Positions 1 through 11,637 are shown, counted from the first letter of the stretch. The stretch is DNA of 64,000 bases from Scenedesmus sp. ARA3 (GCA_004335835.1 RWJK01001534.1:32558-96557); one strand, 5' to 3'. Notes: generated from the sequence alone by a model not told the origin. Numbers and translations: made by a program.

Positions 1-14
1 CCCTTGTGTTCCAG

Positions 15-888
15 GCCTGCTGCAGCACATGCCTGGGCTGGGCGTGCGTGCGCTGCGCTACAGCATGCTTGTGGATGATGGCAAGGTGACCGTGCTCAAC
101 GTCGAGGAGCCAGGTGGGTAGACAAGTGGGTTTTAATAATTTATACGTTTGGGTGTGTACATGAGAGGAATGCGCTACAGCATGCTGGTGGACGACGGCA
201 AGGTGACCGTGCTCAACGTCGAGGAGCCAGGTGGGTAGACAAGTGGGTTTTAATCATTTATACGTTTGGGTGTGTACATGAGAGGATGGCGCTACAGCAT
301 GCTGGTGGACGACGGCAAAGTGACCGTGCTCAACGTGGAGGAGCCAGGTGGGTAGACAAGTGGGTTATGAAAATGTGCACGTTTGGGTGTGTACATGAGA
401 GGATGGCGCTACAGCATGAATGTTGATGACGAGGTGGTACAAGGTGGGTAGACGAGTGGGTTTGTACACTCGGTTGTGTACATAGGTGGGGATGCGCTAC
501 AGCATGCTGGTGGATGATGGCAAGGTGACCGTGTTCAACATACAGGAGCCAAATGGTGGCCAGAGGGGGTGTGTTCTTATCTTACCAGACCTTGTATGCT
601 GATAGAGGATGACTCTCGTCTGACATGGCAATCTGGTTGCCGGTGTATTTTCTGGGGGTTGGTCGTGCTCCTGCTGCACCACTCGCAGAAGGCAAGCCCT
701 GCACACAGCACAACGGCCCATGGCTTCAAGTTGCGCGTGCTGCAACAAACATCATGACTGCTTGCTGCATGCTTCGCTGCTGGTGCTGCTGCTGCTGTGT
801 GCATCGTGCAGGCGGCAAGTCGTACAAGATCAGCGGCCCTGGCCACATGCTGGAGGACCTGGCTCGTGTGAAGGGCCAGCAGGCGTGA
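15..888 (+). CDS. Type II peroxiredoxin, 3' end (partial)
   Basis: This is the 3' part of a thiol peroxidase of the PrxII/PRX5 family, which reduces H2O2 and organic hydroperoxides. Two exons are clear: 15-113 (reading LGVRALRYSMLVDDGKVTVL, then NVEEPG) and 812-888 (GGKSYKISGPGHMLEDL and on to a TGA stop at 886-888). The phase is consistent: the first ends one base into a Gly codon and the second supplies the other two. The family pattern is R-x-(S/A)-x-L-V-D-D-G-x-V near the C-terminus, followed by the final SG-x-x-ML helix. The peroxidatic Cys lies upstream, outside the window, so catalytic competence cannot be judged. Between the two exons lie four extra copies of the first exon's 3' part, listed separately. 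Family assignment is firm; the localisation (cytosol, plastid or mitochondrion) is unknown. Confidence 0.82.
55..560 (+). repeat. Five tandem copies of a peroxiredoxin exon 3' end
   Basis: The motif gcgctacagcatgct starts at about 55, 172, 289, 406 and 494, giving spacings of 117, 117, 117 and 88 bp. Each unit holds the last ~60 nt of the upstream exon (RYSMLVDDGKVTVLNVEEPG), its donor gtgggtag, and ~55 nt of intron. Copies two and three are almost identical to each other; copy four has lost much of the coding part. Only the first copy has the complete exon with a good acceptor (ttccag at 9-14). The others are either alternative exons or inert echoes. Confidence 0.9.
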
Positions 889-929
889 GCTGGACTGCCA
901 TTACTGTGCGGCACAGTCTGAGCTGAATT

Positions 930-934
930 TGTAA
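930..934 (+). terminator. Candidate TGTAA polyadenylation signal of the peroxiredoxin
   Basis: TGTAA lies about 40 nt after the peroxiredoxin stop. TGTAA is the usual polyadenylation signal in Chlamydomonas and other green algae. The motif is short, so this is a placement argument only. Confidence 0.35.
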
Positions 935-970
935 CAGAATTGCAGCTGGATCTGCATCTGCACTGCTGAG

Positions 971-1024
971 GCCCCGGCCACATGCTGGAGAACCTGGCAC
1001 GCGTGAAGGGCCAGCAGGCGTGAG
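971..1024 (+). repeat. Echo of the peroxiredoxin terminal exon
   Basis: This stretch repeats the final coding segment GPGHMLE(D/N)LARVKGQQA and its TGA stop, about 135 bp downstream of the true stop, with a few substitutions. It has no gene of its own and lies in the 3' flank. Confidence 0.85.
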
Positions 1025-1956
1025 CGCAGCTGCTGTTGCAGTACACCAGCTGCATGTCAGCTTGGAAACGCGACGGGGAAGACATAGAGACAGCTGGCAA
1101 GGCTGAGGAGGCCTTGGCGCAAGCAAGTGTGACGAATGCATATGCCTGTCAAGTTGTTGAGTTGTCGAGCTGTGGCTGTTTGTTGAGTTGTATGCATCAT
1201 GGATTGCTCATTGCAATGGCTCGGCCTATTGGGTTGCAACCAATTGGTGCACCAATGCGTGCTTGCTGCTGCTGGCAAGCACATGCGCGTTTAGGAACAC
1301 GAGTCTTCAGTGCTTGGGTCAGGCTGCTGCTGAGCATGCCAAGCGTTGGGCTGTAGCTGTTGCAGACATGTGTTTGCGACACAATTGGCGCTGCGCCGCA
1401 GGCTGTGGAAGCGCAGGCGGTGCATGCGCATCTGTGACATGCAGAGCAGCACTGTATCCTGTGCAACGCTTCCGATCACTGCCTAAAAGAGGTGTGGAAT
1501 GTTACCTCGCATTCTGCGGGTGTATCATTCATCTAATTGGACTGGCATTCGAGCTGGATGCTGCTGTGCAGTACAGCCGATCGTACAGCTGCACCAACCT
1601 GCAGCTGTACACCTGCGATAGAAAATTTGCGATCGCACGGCAGCGAAAGCAGCAACAGAGCTCAGATGCACGCCGCAGCCTCAACCGCAGCACAAAACAG
1701 TTCAACCGACACCCCTAGATTTTAACAACCAACTGACAGTGGTTGAACTTTTGAGTTCCATGCACAGGCGCGCGTCAGCCGCAACGAAGAGCTCAGATCA
1801 CAACGTTCCCTGTGTGTAGGTTTTGGCGTCGCCTGAGCGTCAGTGTATGACGTTTGCTGCACCTGACTTCGCGGCATGTGTAACCCCGCATCGTGCAAAC
1901 CTCTATAGGTCGAAACACCTTCTACAGACCACAAAGTACATTCAATCAAATCAATC
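1025..1956. other. Intergenic, no gene recognised
   Basis: Between the peroxiredoxin 3' flank and the epoxide hydrolase start I see only short overlapping frames with no family resemblance. The last few hundred bases must hold the epoxide hydrolase promoter and 5' UTR, but I see no clear TATA box. Confidence 0.5.
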
Positions 1957-3846
1957 ATGGCGGACGTGAGGCCGTTTCGTGTGTCTGTGCCCGAGAGCGA
2001 GCTGAAATATCTGAGGCAGAGGCTTGACACAGCAAGGTACCCCGATATCCTCACAAACATAGCACCCTGGGAGGATGGAACGGACCTAGATTACTTCAAG
2101 GTGGGATCTTTTACTGTCAGCAGCAGCGTGCAGGCAGATGCGGCCCAGTTACTGCCACAACAGCACAAGAACAGCAGCTGCTGCTGCCAGCAGTGCTGCA
2201 TTGGAGAACCACAGCCATGGCAAAGCTGCATTCCTGCAAATGATCTTCACGACTTACATCGTTGCGATCCAGCTTCAAAACCCTACAGATATTAAGCAGC
2301 GGCACACGCTGCTACTCGAACTGGCCAGCAGCTGTGCATGCATGCACTGGGACACATCCTTTGCACCAAGCGCTGCTGCTGCTGCTGCTGCTGCTGCCAG
2401 CCTGCTGCGCTCACAAGCACACCGCCACTGCTGCCCTGCAGACTTCCACTGACTGCAGGAGGCCGTGCTCAACAGCAGCACGCAGTTCACCCCCTGCTCT
2501 AAGCCCCGCTGCTGCTGCTGCTGCTGCTGCTGCCACACCCACAGACCTTTTTTGACTACTGGCGGCTGTCATACGGCTGCCGCAAATGTGAGGCTGTACT
2601 CAACAGCAGCGCGTAGTTCACTCAAGCACTGCTGCTGCTGCTGCTGCAGACCTTCATTGACTACTGGCGCCTGTCATACGACTGGCGCAAATGGGAGGCT
2701 GTGCTCAACAGCAGTGCGCAGTTCACGGCCACCATCCGCGGCATCCAGCTGCACTTTGTGTGGGAGCAGAGTGAGCGCAAGGACGCCATCCCGCTGCTGC
2801 TGCTGCACGGCTGGCCCGGCAGCTACTTTGAGGTGGGGTGCGGGAGGGGGTTGGGGTGGGTGGGTGGGTGGGAGAGAAGGTGTGAGGGCCTGCTGCGCAG
2901 CTTCCAGCTCATGTTTTGACAGCAGTGTCGAGTTGGTAGGGGCTGGTGGTGCTGCTGCACGGCTGGCCCGGCAGCTAGTTCGAGGTGCGCTGCTGAGACA
3001 GCCAGAGTGGCAGGGGCTGGTGATGCTGTGGGCGAGTAGGCTAGTCATAGTTGTGCTTGCTGTGCTTGTGAGTGCTGCTGCACGGCTGGCCTGGCAGCTA
3101 CTTGGAGGTGCGGCCTGGAGGGGAAGGGGAATGGACTGGGTGGGTGGGAGAGAAGGTGTGAGGGCCTGCTGCGCAGCTTCCAGCTCATGTTTTGACAGCA
3201 GTATTAAGGCCGGGCAAGGTCACAGCAGTAGCATCTGCAGAAGCTGTCTAGCAGCCATGCATGCAGCTTGCAGCGCACACAAGGCATACTGCAGCTGCGC
3301 GCCATGTGAGGTTTGCTGCTCGTGTTGTGCTGCTGCAGTTCCACAAACTCATACCCATGCTGAAGGCCACAGGTGCGCTTGCTGATGTGAAAGGCTTAGT
3401 TGAAGATTGTGTCAGAGTTGTAGGGGCTGCTATTGTGCATGTAATGCGTGCTGCTGACATTGTGCTGCTGCACGGCCCCAGGTGTGCGCAGACACATCAT
3501 GTGCTGCTGAATGCAAACCGACAGAATGGTGTTGTCACAAAGTTGTCGCCTTACAGCCAGCATTCAGGCTGGTGATACACATGCATGCTGCAGCTGTGGT
3601 CTATGCAATGGTGGGAACATCGCAGTGTCTGTTCACTGCTGCCAGCGCTGCCAGCAGCACATGCTTGTTGTTGTTGTGCATCTCAGGCAGCCCGACACAC
3701 TGTACAATGCTGTGCTATCTGCACATTGCTCTGCAATGGAGCTATGCAGGTCGCCTCCCAACGTAAGTTTGCGCTGTGTCAACTTTGTGCCATCATAATG
3801 CAGGCCGCTACCACATCGTGGCACCCTCACTGCCAGGTGCGCTCAC

Positions 3847-3882
<36 letters not shown>

Positions 3883-4033
3883 GAACAGCAGCAGCAGCGG
3901 CCCCTCATCAGGCGTTGCTTTACACCAGCCAGCACAGCCATGAGGAGGCCGACTTATGGCAGCAGTACAGCTGGTGTTAGCGCCAGCCAGAGAAGCCGCT
4001 GCATCTGATGTTGTCTAACCTATAATCAGCTCG

Positions 4034-4073
<40 letters not shown>

Positions 4074-4462
4074 CTATGGCTGGTCGTCAGCAGCCAGCGA
4101 GCGGGGCATGGGAGTGACTGCCATCGCCGGCATCATGGACAGGTGACACCTGCTGGGCATGCTGTGTGCAACAGCGAAGTGTGTGCAGCTGGCAAACCCA
4201 TATCTGGTGGCAGTGCTGCTTTCTAAATCAGTTGCAGCGGGGCATGGGCGTGACTGCCATCGCCGGCATCATGGACAGGTGACGCCTGCGCTGCTGCACA
4301 TGATGTGTTACGCTGCTGCCTGAAATGTTGCAGTTCATGTGAAGTGAGTGCCCCAGTGCTGCTTGCTTGCTGCCTTGATTGCGGCATTCATTTTTGCTGT
4401 CACCATGTTGCCAACTGCCGCCCTGCTGTTTGTACTGCTGCTGCCGCTGCTGCTGCTGCTGC

Positions 4463-4498
<36 letters not shown>

Positions 4499-7400
4499 CC
4501 TGATGTCTCAGCTGGGCTACAGGCGCTACCTGGCCCAGGGCGGCGACTGGGGGGCCATCATCTGCCGCGCACTGGGAGTGTGAGTGGGTGCTTGGTGGGA
4601 GGCTGTGCTGCTGTTGGCTTGCATGTTGTACTGTTTTGCACGTTGTACTGTTTGAGGGTGTGTTTAGGCCAGGGGCTGGGGGTTGTGCAAGGACAGCGGA
4701 TATGGGCTGTAGGTAGGGCGACTGGGGTGCCATCATCTGCCGCTGGGAGTTTGAGTGGCTCATGAGTGGGCCTAGGGATGCTGCCGCTGCTATATCTGCT
4801 GCATATGGCTTAAGCAACAAAGCTGCAGCAAGGGTAGGCTGCAGTGTTCCCAGATGTGGCGCACTTCGTGATGCTGTCGGCTGTTCAACAGGTCACCAGA
4901 CTTTACTCCAACAGCAGCGCAACCTGCCCCTTCATATTTTGGCGCGGTCAGTGCTGCTGGTGTCCCATGCAATGCGAGGGCCTCGCCAGTGACACCTCTG
5001 TTGACAGCTGACTGGCTGCGGCGTGGACATGCTTTTACCTTCAAGTACCATGCAGGTACCACTCCAGCAGCTGTGCGGGCATCTAGCTGAACATGTGCGT
5101 AGCAGGTGTGCTGGCTGACTGGTGTCAAACATGATGCATGATGCTGCCTGCTGCTTTCGCCTTGCAGGTACCACTTCGGCAGCTGTGCAGGCATCCACCG
5201 CAACATGTGCGTGGCAGGTGTGCTGGCTGACTGGTAGGCTGACTGGTATGCTGCCTGCTGCATTCGCCTTGCAGGTACCACTCGGGCAGCTGTGCGGGCA
5301 TCCACATCAACATGTGCGTGGCACCGCCCAAGCTGACCAACCCGTGGCACCTGGCACAGGTGCGCGGTTGTACACGGTGTTGGGGCCCAGTGGGGAGGGT
5401 GTTGATCAGGATCCAACAGCTGCTGCTAATGATGGTAATGCTGCTGTGCCTTGTGTAGTTGCTCGGTTGTTTGTTGCAGTACGCCAACACCTGGTTCAGC
5501 CCTGGCACCCTGAGCAGATACATAGGTATTGAAGCCAACCCATATTTCCCAGCTGCATCCATTTCACGCTGCATGCGTGCCAATGCAGCTGCTGCCTGCC
5601 TGCCTGCGTGCCTGCCGTGCTGCGTCAGGTGGCCAATGCGTGGCTGGCGCCGCGGCTGCCGCTGACCATGAGCGAGGCAGAGCTGCAGGGCGTCACGGTG
5701 GGTGTTGGGATCAGGGCTTAGGGAAATTAAAACCTCAACCTCATAACGCTCAAACTCGCTTGGGGTTCAGGGTTTGTGCCCAGACCCGCGAGTGAGGTCG
5801 AGCTGCTGGGTGTGGCGGTTTGCTGCTGTTGACTGGCGGGTCGCCCGGCAGGGTCAGCGGCTTCCGTGCTGTTTGTTGAGCTGCGTGCTAGTGCCCGGCT
5901 ACAGCTGCTAGCTGTGGCTGCTGTATAATGTCCATGCGGAGGTTCTGTGGCAGTTGCTGGCAGCAGTGAGGCAGCGAGGAGCGCCCAAAGAGGTAGCAAG
6001 GCTAGCCGAGGCTGCTGCTGCATTAGTTGGCAGTGCAGCATGAGCGCCGGCACGTGCATTGCTTCCAACGGGTGCCTTGTATTGTTTTGAAACTGACTTG
6101 CAGCCTGAAGTTGTTATGTACTGCTGTGTACTGCCTTGCATCTGTGCTTCATCAGGCCATGCAGCGCTTCATGCGTGATGAGACAGGCTACCAGAAGATC
6201 CAGGGCACCAAGCCGCAGACGCTGGCGTACGCGCTCACGGTGCGGGTGCATTGTGTATTGTATTTGTTTGAGCACGTGTACATTGTGTGGTGTATGTTCG
6301 CAGCTGAGGTGACAGCCGGGGCACCGTGCAACCATGCATGCTGCTGCTGCTGTTCCCCTTGCATCGAAATTGAGTGGCAGGACTCCCTGCTGGGCGTGGT
6401 CGCGTGATGTTGGAAAATATGTTCAAACCTGGAGGGACTGGGGAACTCAACATGCATACTCCTGCATGCCGCTGGTGCTGCTGCTTGCTCTTGCAATGTT
6501 TTTGTTTGACCGTTACACACCAGGACTCCCCGGTGGGCCTGGCCGCATGGATCCTGGAGAAAATCCGCACCTGGAGCGACTGCGGCGACACACTAGACAA
6601 CGCGCTGAGCAAGGACAAAGCACTAAACCAACATCTGCATCTGCTGCGCTGGCACCAACTATTTGTTTTTGTATCCCTGCACGCTGCTGCTGCTGCTTGC
6701 TCCGCTGCATTGTTTCTGGACCCCCAGGACTCTCCGGTGGGCCTGGCTGCGTGGATCCTGGAAAAGGTCCGCACCTGGAGTGATTGCGGCGGCGTGCCCG
6801 ACAACGCGCTGAGCAAGGACGAGGTGCTGACCAACATCTGCGTCTACTGGTTCAGCGGGCGCATCGCCAGCAGCATGCGGCTCTACAAGGAGAGCCTGCG
6901 CAACAAGTGGGTGGGCTGCTTTTGATTTGAGTTTGCTGGAACTGCGCAGCTGCAACTGCTAGAATGATTGGCTTGCTGGCCTGACAGCAGACAGTGTGGC
7001 CGTGGGCTGTGTTTCAAGGTAGTGCTTGCTGTGCTTGACAGCAGCAAGCATGACTGTACCGCTGGTTGTGCTTCTCGCAGGTGCCTTCAGTGTTCTGGGT
7101 GTGCCATGCTTGACAGCAGGTGCTGCCGCCCCTGCAAGAGGACCAGTATAGGTGTCGGCTTAGCTGCGCCAACTCCACTGAGCGCTGGACCTGCCACGTC
7201 CAACGGGCGTTGACTTGTTGTGTCTGTTTGCTGCTGCCTCAGGCTAGAGATGCAGAAGCTGCTGGGTCCCTACTGCAGCACCCCAACAGGCGTGGCCATC
7301 TTCCCAGGTGGGTGGGCTACACCGCAGCCACAAATGCTGCAGGTCAACAAGCGCATCAAACAGCACACGCAGCCTGGTGTGGTGCCTCACAGCAAGCGCA

Positions 7401-7519
7401 TTTCTGCATGTTCCTTGGGGAGCATGAGGTACAAATCAGAATCACCAGCATGAAGCATTGCATGCTGGTGATCACATCTTGCCTCCAACACGCTGCTGAC
7501 GAGCCCTGCTGCTCACCAC

Positions 7520-7563
<44 letters not shown>

Positions 7564-8197
7564 CGAGCTGCACCGGCCGCCGCAGTCCTGGGCCAAGTCG
7601 GTCTACAACATACAGCTGTGGAGCCAGATGCCGCAGGTGCGTGGGTGTGTGTTGTGGCTGGCTTGCTGGCTGGCTTAGTTCAGGTTCCCTGAGGGGGAAA
7701 GTTGGCTGCTGCTGCTGCTGTGCAGTGCTGATGCGGCTGATGGCAGAGCATGCCGCAGTGCAAAGTTCATGCACATTTTGACAGAGAACATGCATCTTGA
7801 CGCACACAAGGCAGGATAGCAGTACATCCACAAAACCCATATGTGTTGTTGTGCGCTGCTGTATATTGCAGCATGCCCACCATTGCCTCACGCTACAGAT
7901 GTGGCAGTAGATATCGTATATCTGCTGCCCGATGATCCACCCAATCATAAGCTTCTGAAAGTCAAATCACCTGGGACACCCCATGCTGTGCACTGCCACC
8001 TGGGACCACATGTCACCTGAGACACCCCATGCTATGTATGTTCACCCCAGAACTGTTTGCCACAGCTGTTTGCCTCCTGCTGCACTGTACTGTTCCTGCA
8101 GGGCGGCCACTTTGCAGCCTGGGAGCAGCCGGCGCTGCTGGCGGGTGAGATCGCCAAGTTTGCTGACCTGGCTGAGGCCAAGGGCTGGCTGGCGTGA
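1957..8197 (+). CDS. Microsomal (EPHX1-type) epoxide hydrolase
   Basis: An alpha/beta hydrolase that opens epoxides to diols. The N-terminal EHN segment (FRVSVPESELKYLRQRLDTA) marks the microsomal/juvenile-hormone subfamily. My exons: 1957-2100, 2650-2832, 3339-3372, 3804-3836, 4073-4142, 4499-4579, 5275-5359, 5480-5525, 5629-5697, 6156-6239, 6728-6906, 7243-7307, 7563-7636, 8102-8197, about 413 aa. Catalytic marks: oxyanion motif HGWPGS (exon 2), nucleophile Asp in GGDWG (exon 6), and the distal block DSPVGLAAWILEKVRTWSD (exon 11). The His is in GGHFAAWEQP (last exon). Junction phases agree except between exons 8 and 9, where the model is one base off, so a boundary there is wrong or a small exon is missing. 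Many exon-edge copies lie in the introns. There is no strong N-terminal anchor, unlike animal EPHX1. Family is sure; the substrate is unknown. Confidence 0.88.
2441..3112 (+). repeat. Echoes of both edges of epoxide hydrolase exon 2
   Basis: Upstream of exon 2 are two degraded copies of its 5' end (about 2441-2490 and 2543-2620; the second has TAG where the exon has CAG-type codons). Downstream are two copies of its 3' end (about 2946-2990 and 3070-3112), covering the LLLHGWPGSYFE segment and the donor. One of these reads GS-stop. A further ~60-bp block (2860-2917 and 3140-3197) is also duplicated. All copies have the same orientation as the gene. Confidence 0.85.
4235..4758 (+). repeat. Echoes of epoxide hydrolase exon 5 and exon 6 ends
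   Basis: About 4235-4281 repeats the 3' end of exon 5 (RGMGVTAIAGIMD plus the gtgac donor). About 4715-4758 repeats the 3' end of exon 6, including the catalytic GDWGAIICR segment, but shortened. Both lie in the intron just downstream of the parent exon. Confidence 0.82.
5049..5274 (+). repeat. Two upstream echoes of epoxide hydrolase exon 7
   Basis: Copies at about 5053-5106 and 5166-5219 repeat the acceptor and first ~45 nt of exon 7 (YHxGSCAGIHxNMCVA). The spacing is about 110 bp. The first copy has a stop where the exon has an Ile-His pair. The third unit, at 5275, continues into the full exon and is taken as real. Confidence 0.85.
6378..6625 (+). repeat. Alternative or echo copies of epoxide hydrolase exon 11
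   Basis: A copy at about 6523-6620 has its own acceptor (cacaccag) and reads DSPVGLAAWILEKIRTWSDC and on to DNALSKD, colinear with exon 11. A shorter damaged copy starts near 6378. The reading frame stays open from 6374 through the true exon to 6925. Use of the upstream acceptor would therefore give an in-frame longer protein rather than a frameshift. Confidence 0.75.
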
Positions 8198-8199
8198 AG

Positions 8200-8820
8200 A
8201 TGATACACAGCACAGCGCCTGGCAGGCAGCAACGCCTGGCAGGCAGCAACGGCAGGCAGGCAGGCAGCAACTGCAGGCAGGCAGGCGGGCAAGCAGGCAG
8301 GAACGGCAGGCAGGCAGGCAAGCAGGCAGACAGCAGCAGCAGCAGCAGCTGGCTGCAAATGCACAGCACAGCGCCTAGCAGGCTGCAGCGGCTGGCTGGC
8401 TTTACATGCACGCGCTGGCCGGCCTGGCAGAGACCAAGGGCTGGCTGGCTCAAGGTGCTGCCATGCGCAGCCAGCTGCAGGTTGGCTCACATGAGGGGCC
8501 ATGGGGCTGCGCTGGTGTGGAGCCGGCAAGCAGCACAGCGCCTGGCAGGCAACAGCGGCTGGCTGGCTACAAAAGCATAGCACAGCGCCTAGCAGACAGC
8601 AGCGGCTGGCTGGCCTGGCTCAGGCCAAGGGCTGGCTGGCATGACAAGCCAGCGGCATAGCTGACAGCGAGGGCTGGCTGTCTGAGAAGATAATTCAGTT
8701 GTACCGGCCTAGCTGAGGCCAAGGGCTGACTTGGCTGAGGCCAAGGGCTGGCTGGTGTGATAAGCTGACAAGCAGCACAGCACCTGGCAGGCAGCAGCGG
8801 CGGCTGGCTGCCACAAAGAA
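8200..8820 (+). repeat. 3'-flank amplification of the epoxide hydrolase stop end
   Basis: The last ~30 coding bases (DLAEAKGWLA-stop) recur at about 8418-8450, 8610-8644, 8703-8728 and 8730-8762, separated by aggcaggcagg-type microsatellite (8215-8340) and ggctggctggc runs. This lies wholly downstream of the stop, so it is 3' UTR or flank. Confidence 0.85.
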
Positions 8821-9212
8821 TAAAGCAGGCGCGTGTGTTAATTGGTATTATATGTTGTGTCTGTTAACTGTTATTATATGTTGTGTCTGCCTGACCTTGC
8901 AGAGCAGGCACCGTGTGTACCTTGTTTGATGACATGTTTGGTCGTGCGCTGCGCAAGCGCATGTGTTTTGTTGATAGGTTAGCAGCACTGCGATGGCAGC
9001 TATGTCTTGATGGGTAGGTTGATGATGACTGCAATGGCAGCGTGTATGAGCGCTTTTGCATGCAAATGTGCGGCGCTGTACTTGTTGGCACATGCTTGCT
9101 CATGTAGGGGGTTTCCATAATCACCTCTGTTCAAGATCCTCTTTGTGCGGCGCTATGCTGTGTGGGCTAGCAAAGCCGCATACGCTGTTGCCACTACCGG
9201 TTTCCACAAGCG

Positions 9213-9250
9213 TTGATGCTATGGCTTGATGGGTAACATTATGATGATAT
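9213..9250 (+). mobile_element. Short relic of a LINE 3' end
   Basis: The 20 bases gctatggcttgatgggtaac, preceded by g-t-t-(g/a)-a-t, also occur at the 3' end of the LINE fragment near 39811-39830. Both can be read as the end of a frame (V-(D/N)-A-M-A-stop) plus the same tail. A weaker relative lies near 8994-9018. The copy is extremely 5'-truncated, so the call rests on the shared tail. Confidence 0.45.
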
Positions 9251-9560
9251 CGGTTTCCACAAGCTTCCTGAGGTGCCTGGTCAGTGCCTCTCAATCCGGC
9301 TGCTTTGTCAAGGGCGAAAATTGGCAGTTTGTAGAGGCAAAATGTTTGGTCAATGCAGGCTGGAAGCATCACTCAGTGGGGTTGGAGTAGTGTGGAGGTG
9401 TAACAAAATGTCGGCATTATAACAACATGTCATATCCTGATAGGCTCGCTGTCGTGCAACACCGCCACCAGTCTAGTGACCTCAGCAGCGACATATGCAC
9501 GTAACCCTTGATACATATCACAGTACAGGCAGTGCCGTGCAGTGCCACTGCACGGTGCTG

Positions 9561-9616
9561 TTTGGTTCTATAGAACCAAAGGTAGCACTTTGGTTCTATA
9601 GAACCAAAGGTAGCAC
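9561..9616. repeat. Tandem perfect 20-bp palindrome
   Basis: TTTGGTTCTATAGAACCAAA is its own reverse complement. It occurs at 9561-9580 and 9589-9608, each followed by ggtagcac, giving two 28-bp units. It could form a cruciform or bind a dimeric protein. No gene starts nearby. Confidence 0.9.
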
Positions 9617-11425
9617 TGGTGTACCACGGTAAGACCAAGTGCAAAGCTAAAACCGATGTAATTCATTGAGATCCCTTGCCCATGCTGCAAGCAACTGACG
9701 TCCCGACTATGACGATTCCCATGCTTGCCAAATGTATGGTGACAGATGCACGCAACAGGGTACGGCAGTAGTGAAACGCTGTTGCATCGCCTACAATCAA
9801 GCTCGTGAGGTGGATATGATGCCACAGATGTTGCTGCATGCTGCTGCGCGCTATGCTCATCAGCAGAACAGAGCAGTAGTGGCTGCCGCAGGGTGCAAAG
9901 AGCGAGAGCTGCTCTCTGCAGACAGCGTGTAAAAGAACCTCAAAGCAACAGGGTTTACCAACCAGGCAATTGGCCCGCATTCCCATGCTAAACAACATGC
10001 ATGGGATTGCGCTAAGCAGTGCGGTGCACTGAGATGCGCAGCATGCTGCAACAATGCACTGATACTGCTTACACATCCAACTCCTCCACAGCAGCATCAA
10101 GTTCAACTCTAGCCACAGCTGATCTGCTGTTGGCTGAGCTGCACCTGAACCCCAAAACGCGCGATATACCTGCCTGCAAACAGCCAGGGGTGCGCCACTC
10201 TGCAGTTGAACAAAGCGCGCGCTGCAGCAAGGCACCAACAAGCGTAGCACATGCGTAGTACATACAAAGCATCAAATGCGCCACACCAATCAGCATGTGT
10301 GGTGGTTGTTAGCGACATAAGCAGACATAGGATGTGTACATGTGCAGAACATACAGCATGTCTCCTGGTTTACTGACGCACGCATGCGTACATGCTGCCA
10401 GCCGCCGAGACAGTGTTTACAGCACAACACGCCAAAACTACAGCTGTCAAAGAAAGTGATCAAGGGAGTGAGGATGTCGCATTCCGCCTTGTAGCGAGAT
10501 TCCGGCAGCACAGCACAACGGCACCTTGACAGCAGTCCAGGCCAGATATGACACCACGCCTCCCCACACACATGTAACACAGGCCGCCGGCAGCTGCAGC
10601 ACGTGTTTGTTTGTTTGTTTTTCTGAGCTGTCATGGCTGTTGCCGATTACATCGGCTCAGCACATGTGCACATTGTGCAAGCACAGCTCCTGCTGCATGC
10701 CAGCAGCACAAGCAGCAGCCCATATGGATCCGATGTGATGTTTGTGCCGCAACGATGCACAAAGACAGTGGCTGTGGCTTGTTGCGTGCTCATGCGATGC
10801 TCAAGCGTCATGCGTTGAGAACTCAAACCATTGGGGGCAGCTGCATGCATGCACAATGCAAGCGCTGCAATACAACGCATGGTGATCAGGACAAGCATGC
10901 AACACTAGCCTGCAGCTCGCCAACCAAATCAAACAGCAAATCCAACACGTAACAACACACAACAGCCAGCTGCAGCCGCATGAGTGTGCAACCCGCAGCT
11001 GCCAATGCAATGACCTACATGCAGCTGGCATTAGCACGCGTTGCGCATGCGCATGCAGCTGCACAGCGCTCCATAGCTGCTGCACCACACGGCCCCGTGT
11101 GTCAACAGCCAGTCAACAACAAGCTACCCAGGTGCTGTGACAGGTGCCAACACTCCGCTGCTGTGCCAGCCTGTCATTTCTCCCACACCACACTGTCCAG
11201 CACAGTGACAATCAGCAACCGTAGCCAGCCGCCGCCAGCCACCGAGCCAGTCAGCTGCATGCTTAGGCAGCTCCGCCGCCATCCTCCTACACAGCATTGT
11301 GATGATGATGATTGCTTACATGCCAACTGCAGTTTCACTGTCAACAGCACCGCCTGGCTCACAGAGATGCCGCCAACAACAATAACACGTGTTGTTGTTG
11401 ATGTGCACATCTGTAGCAACTCCGC

Positions 11426-11600
11426 CTATGCGGCTTTGCTGCTGCCAGCCTTGCTGCGCTTGCCGCTAGCAGCGTTCGGCACCGCCGCCTGCGCACGCCG
11501 CGCCTGCTGCTGCTGCCCATCCTTCCCAGCAGCAGCAGCACTGGCTTGACCTGCAGCAGCCGCCGGCTGCTTGCTTGCCCCGTAGCCCCTTGAGGCTAAC
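11426..11600 (-). repeat. Echo of the SDR C-terminal coding end
   Basis: This stretch repeats, in the same orientation, the last ~55 codons of the SDR gene (RGYGAxKQP through GSSKAA-stop), about 210 bp beyond the true stop. It has small indels and substitutions. It lies in the 3' flank. Confidence 0.85.
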
Positions 11601-11637
11601 AATGCACATGCCGCAAACAAAACTGCATCAACTCTGC

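Larger units (their letters stand above)
8821..11425. other. Gene-poor stretch with small repeats
   Basis: I recognise no gene in these 2.6 kb. A duplicated tattatatgttgtgtctg lies at about 8846 and 8871. Also present are a LINE 3' relic near 9213, a tandem perfect palindrome at 9561-9616, and the SDR 3' echo beginning at 11426. Confidence 0.55.
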
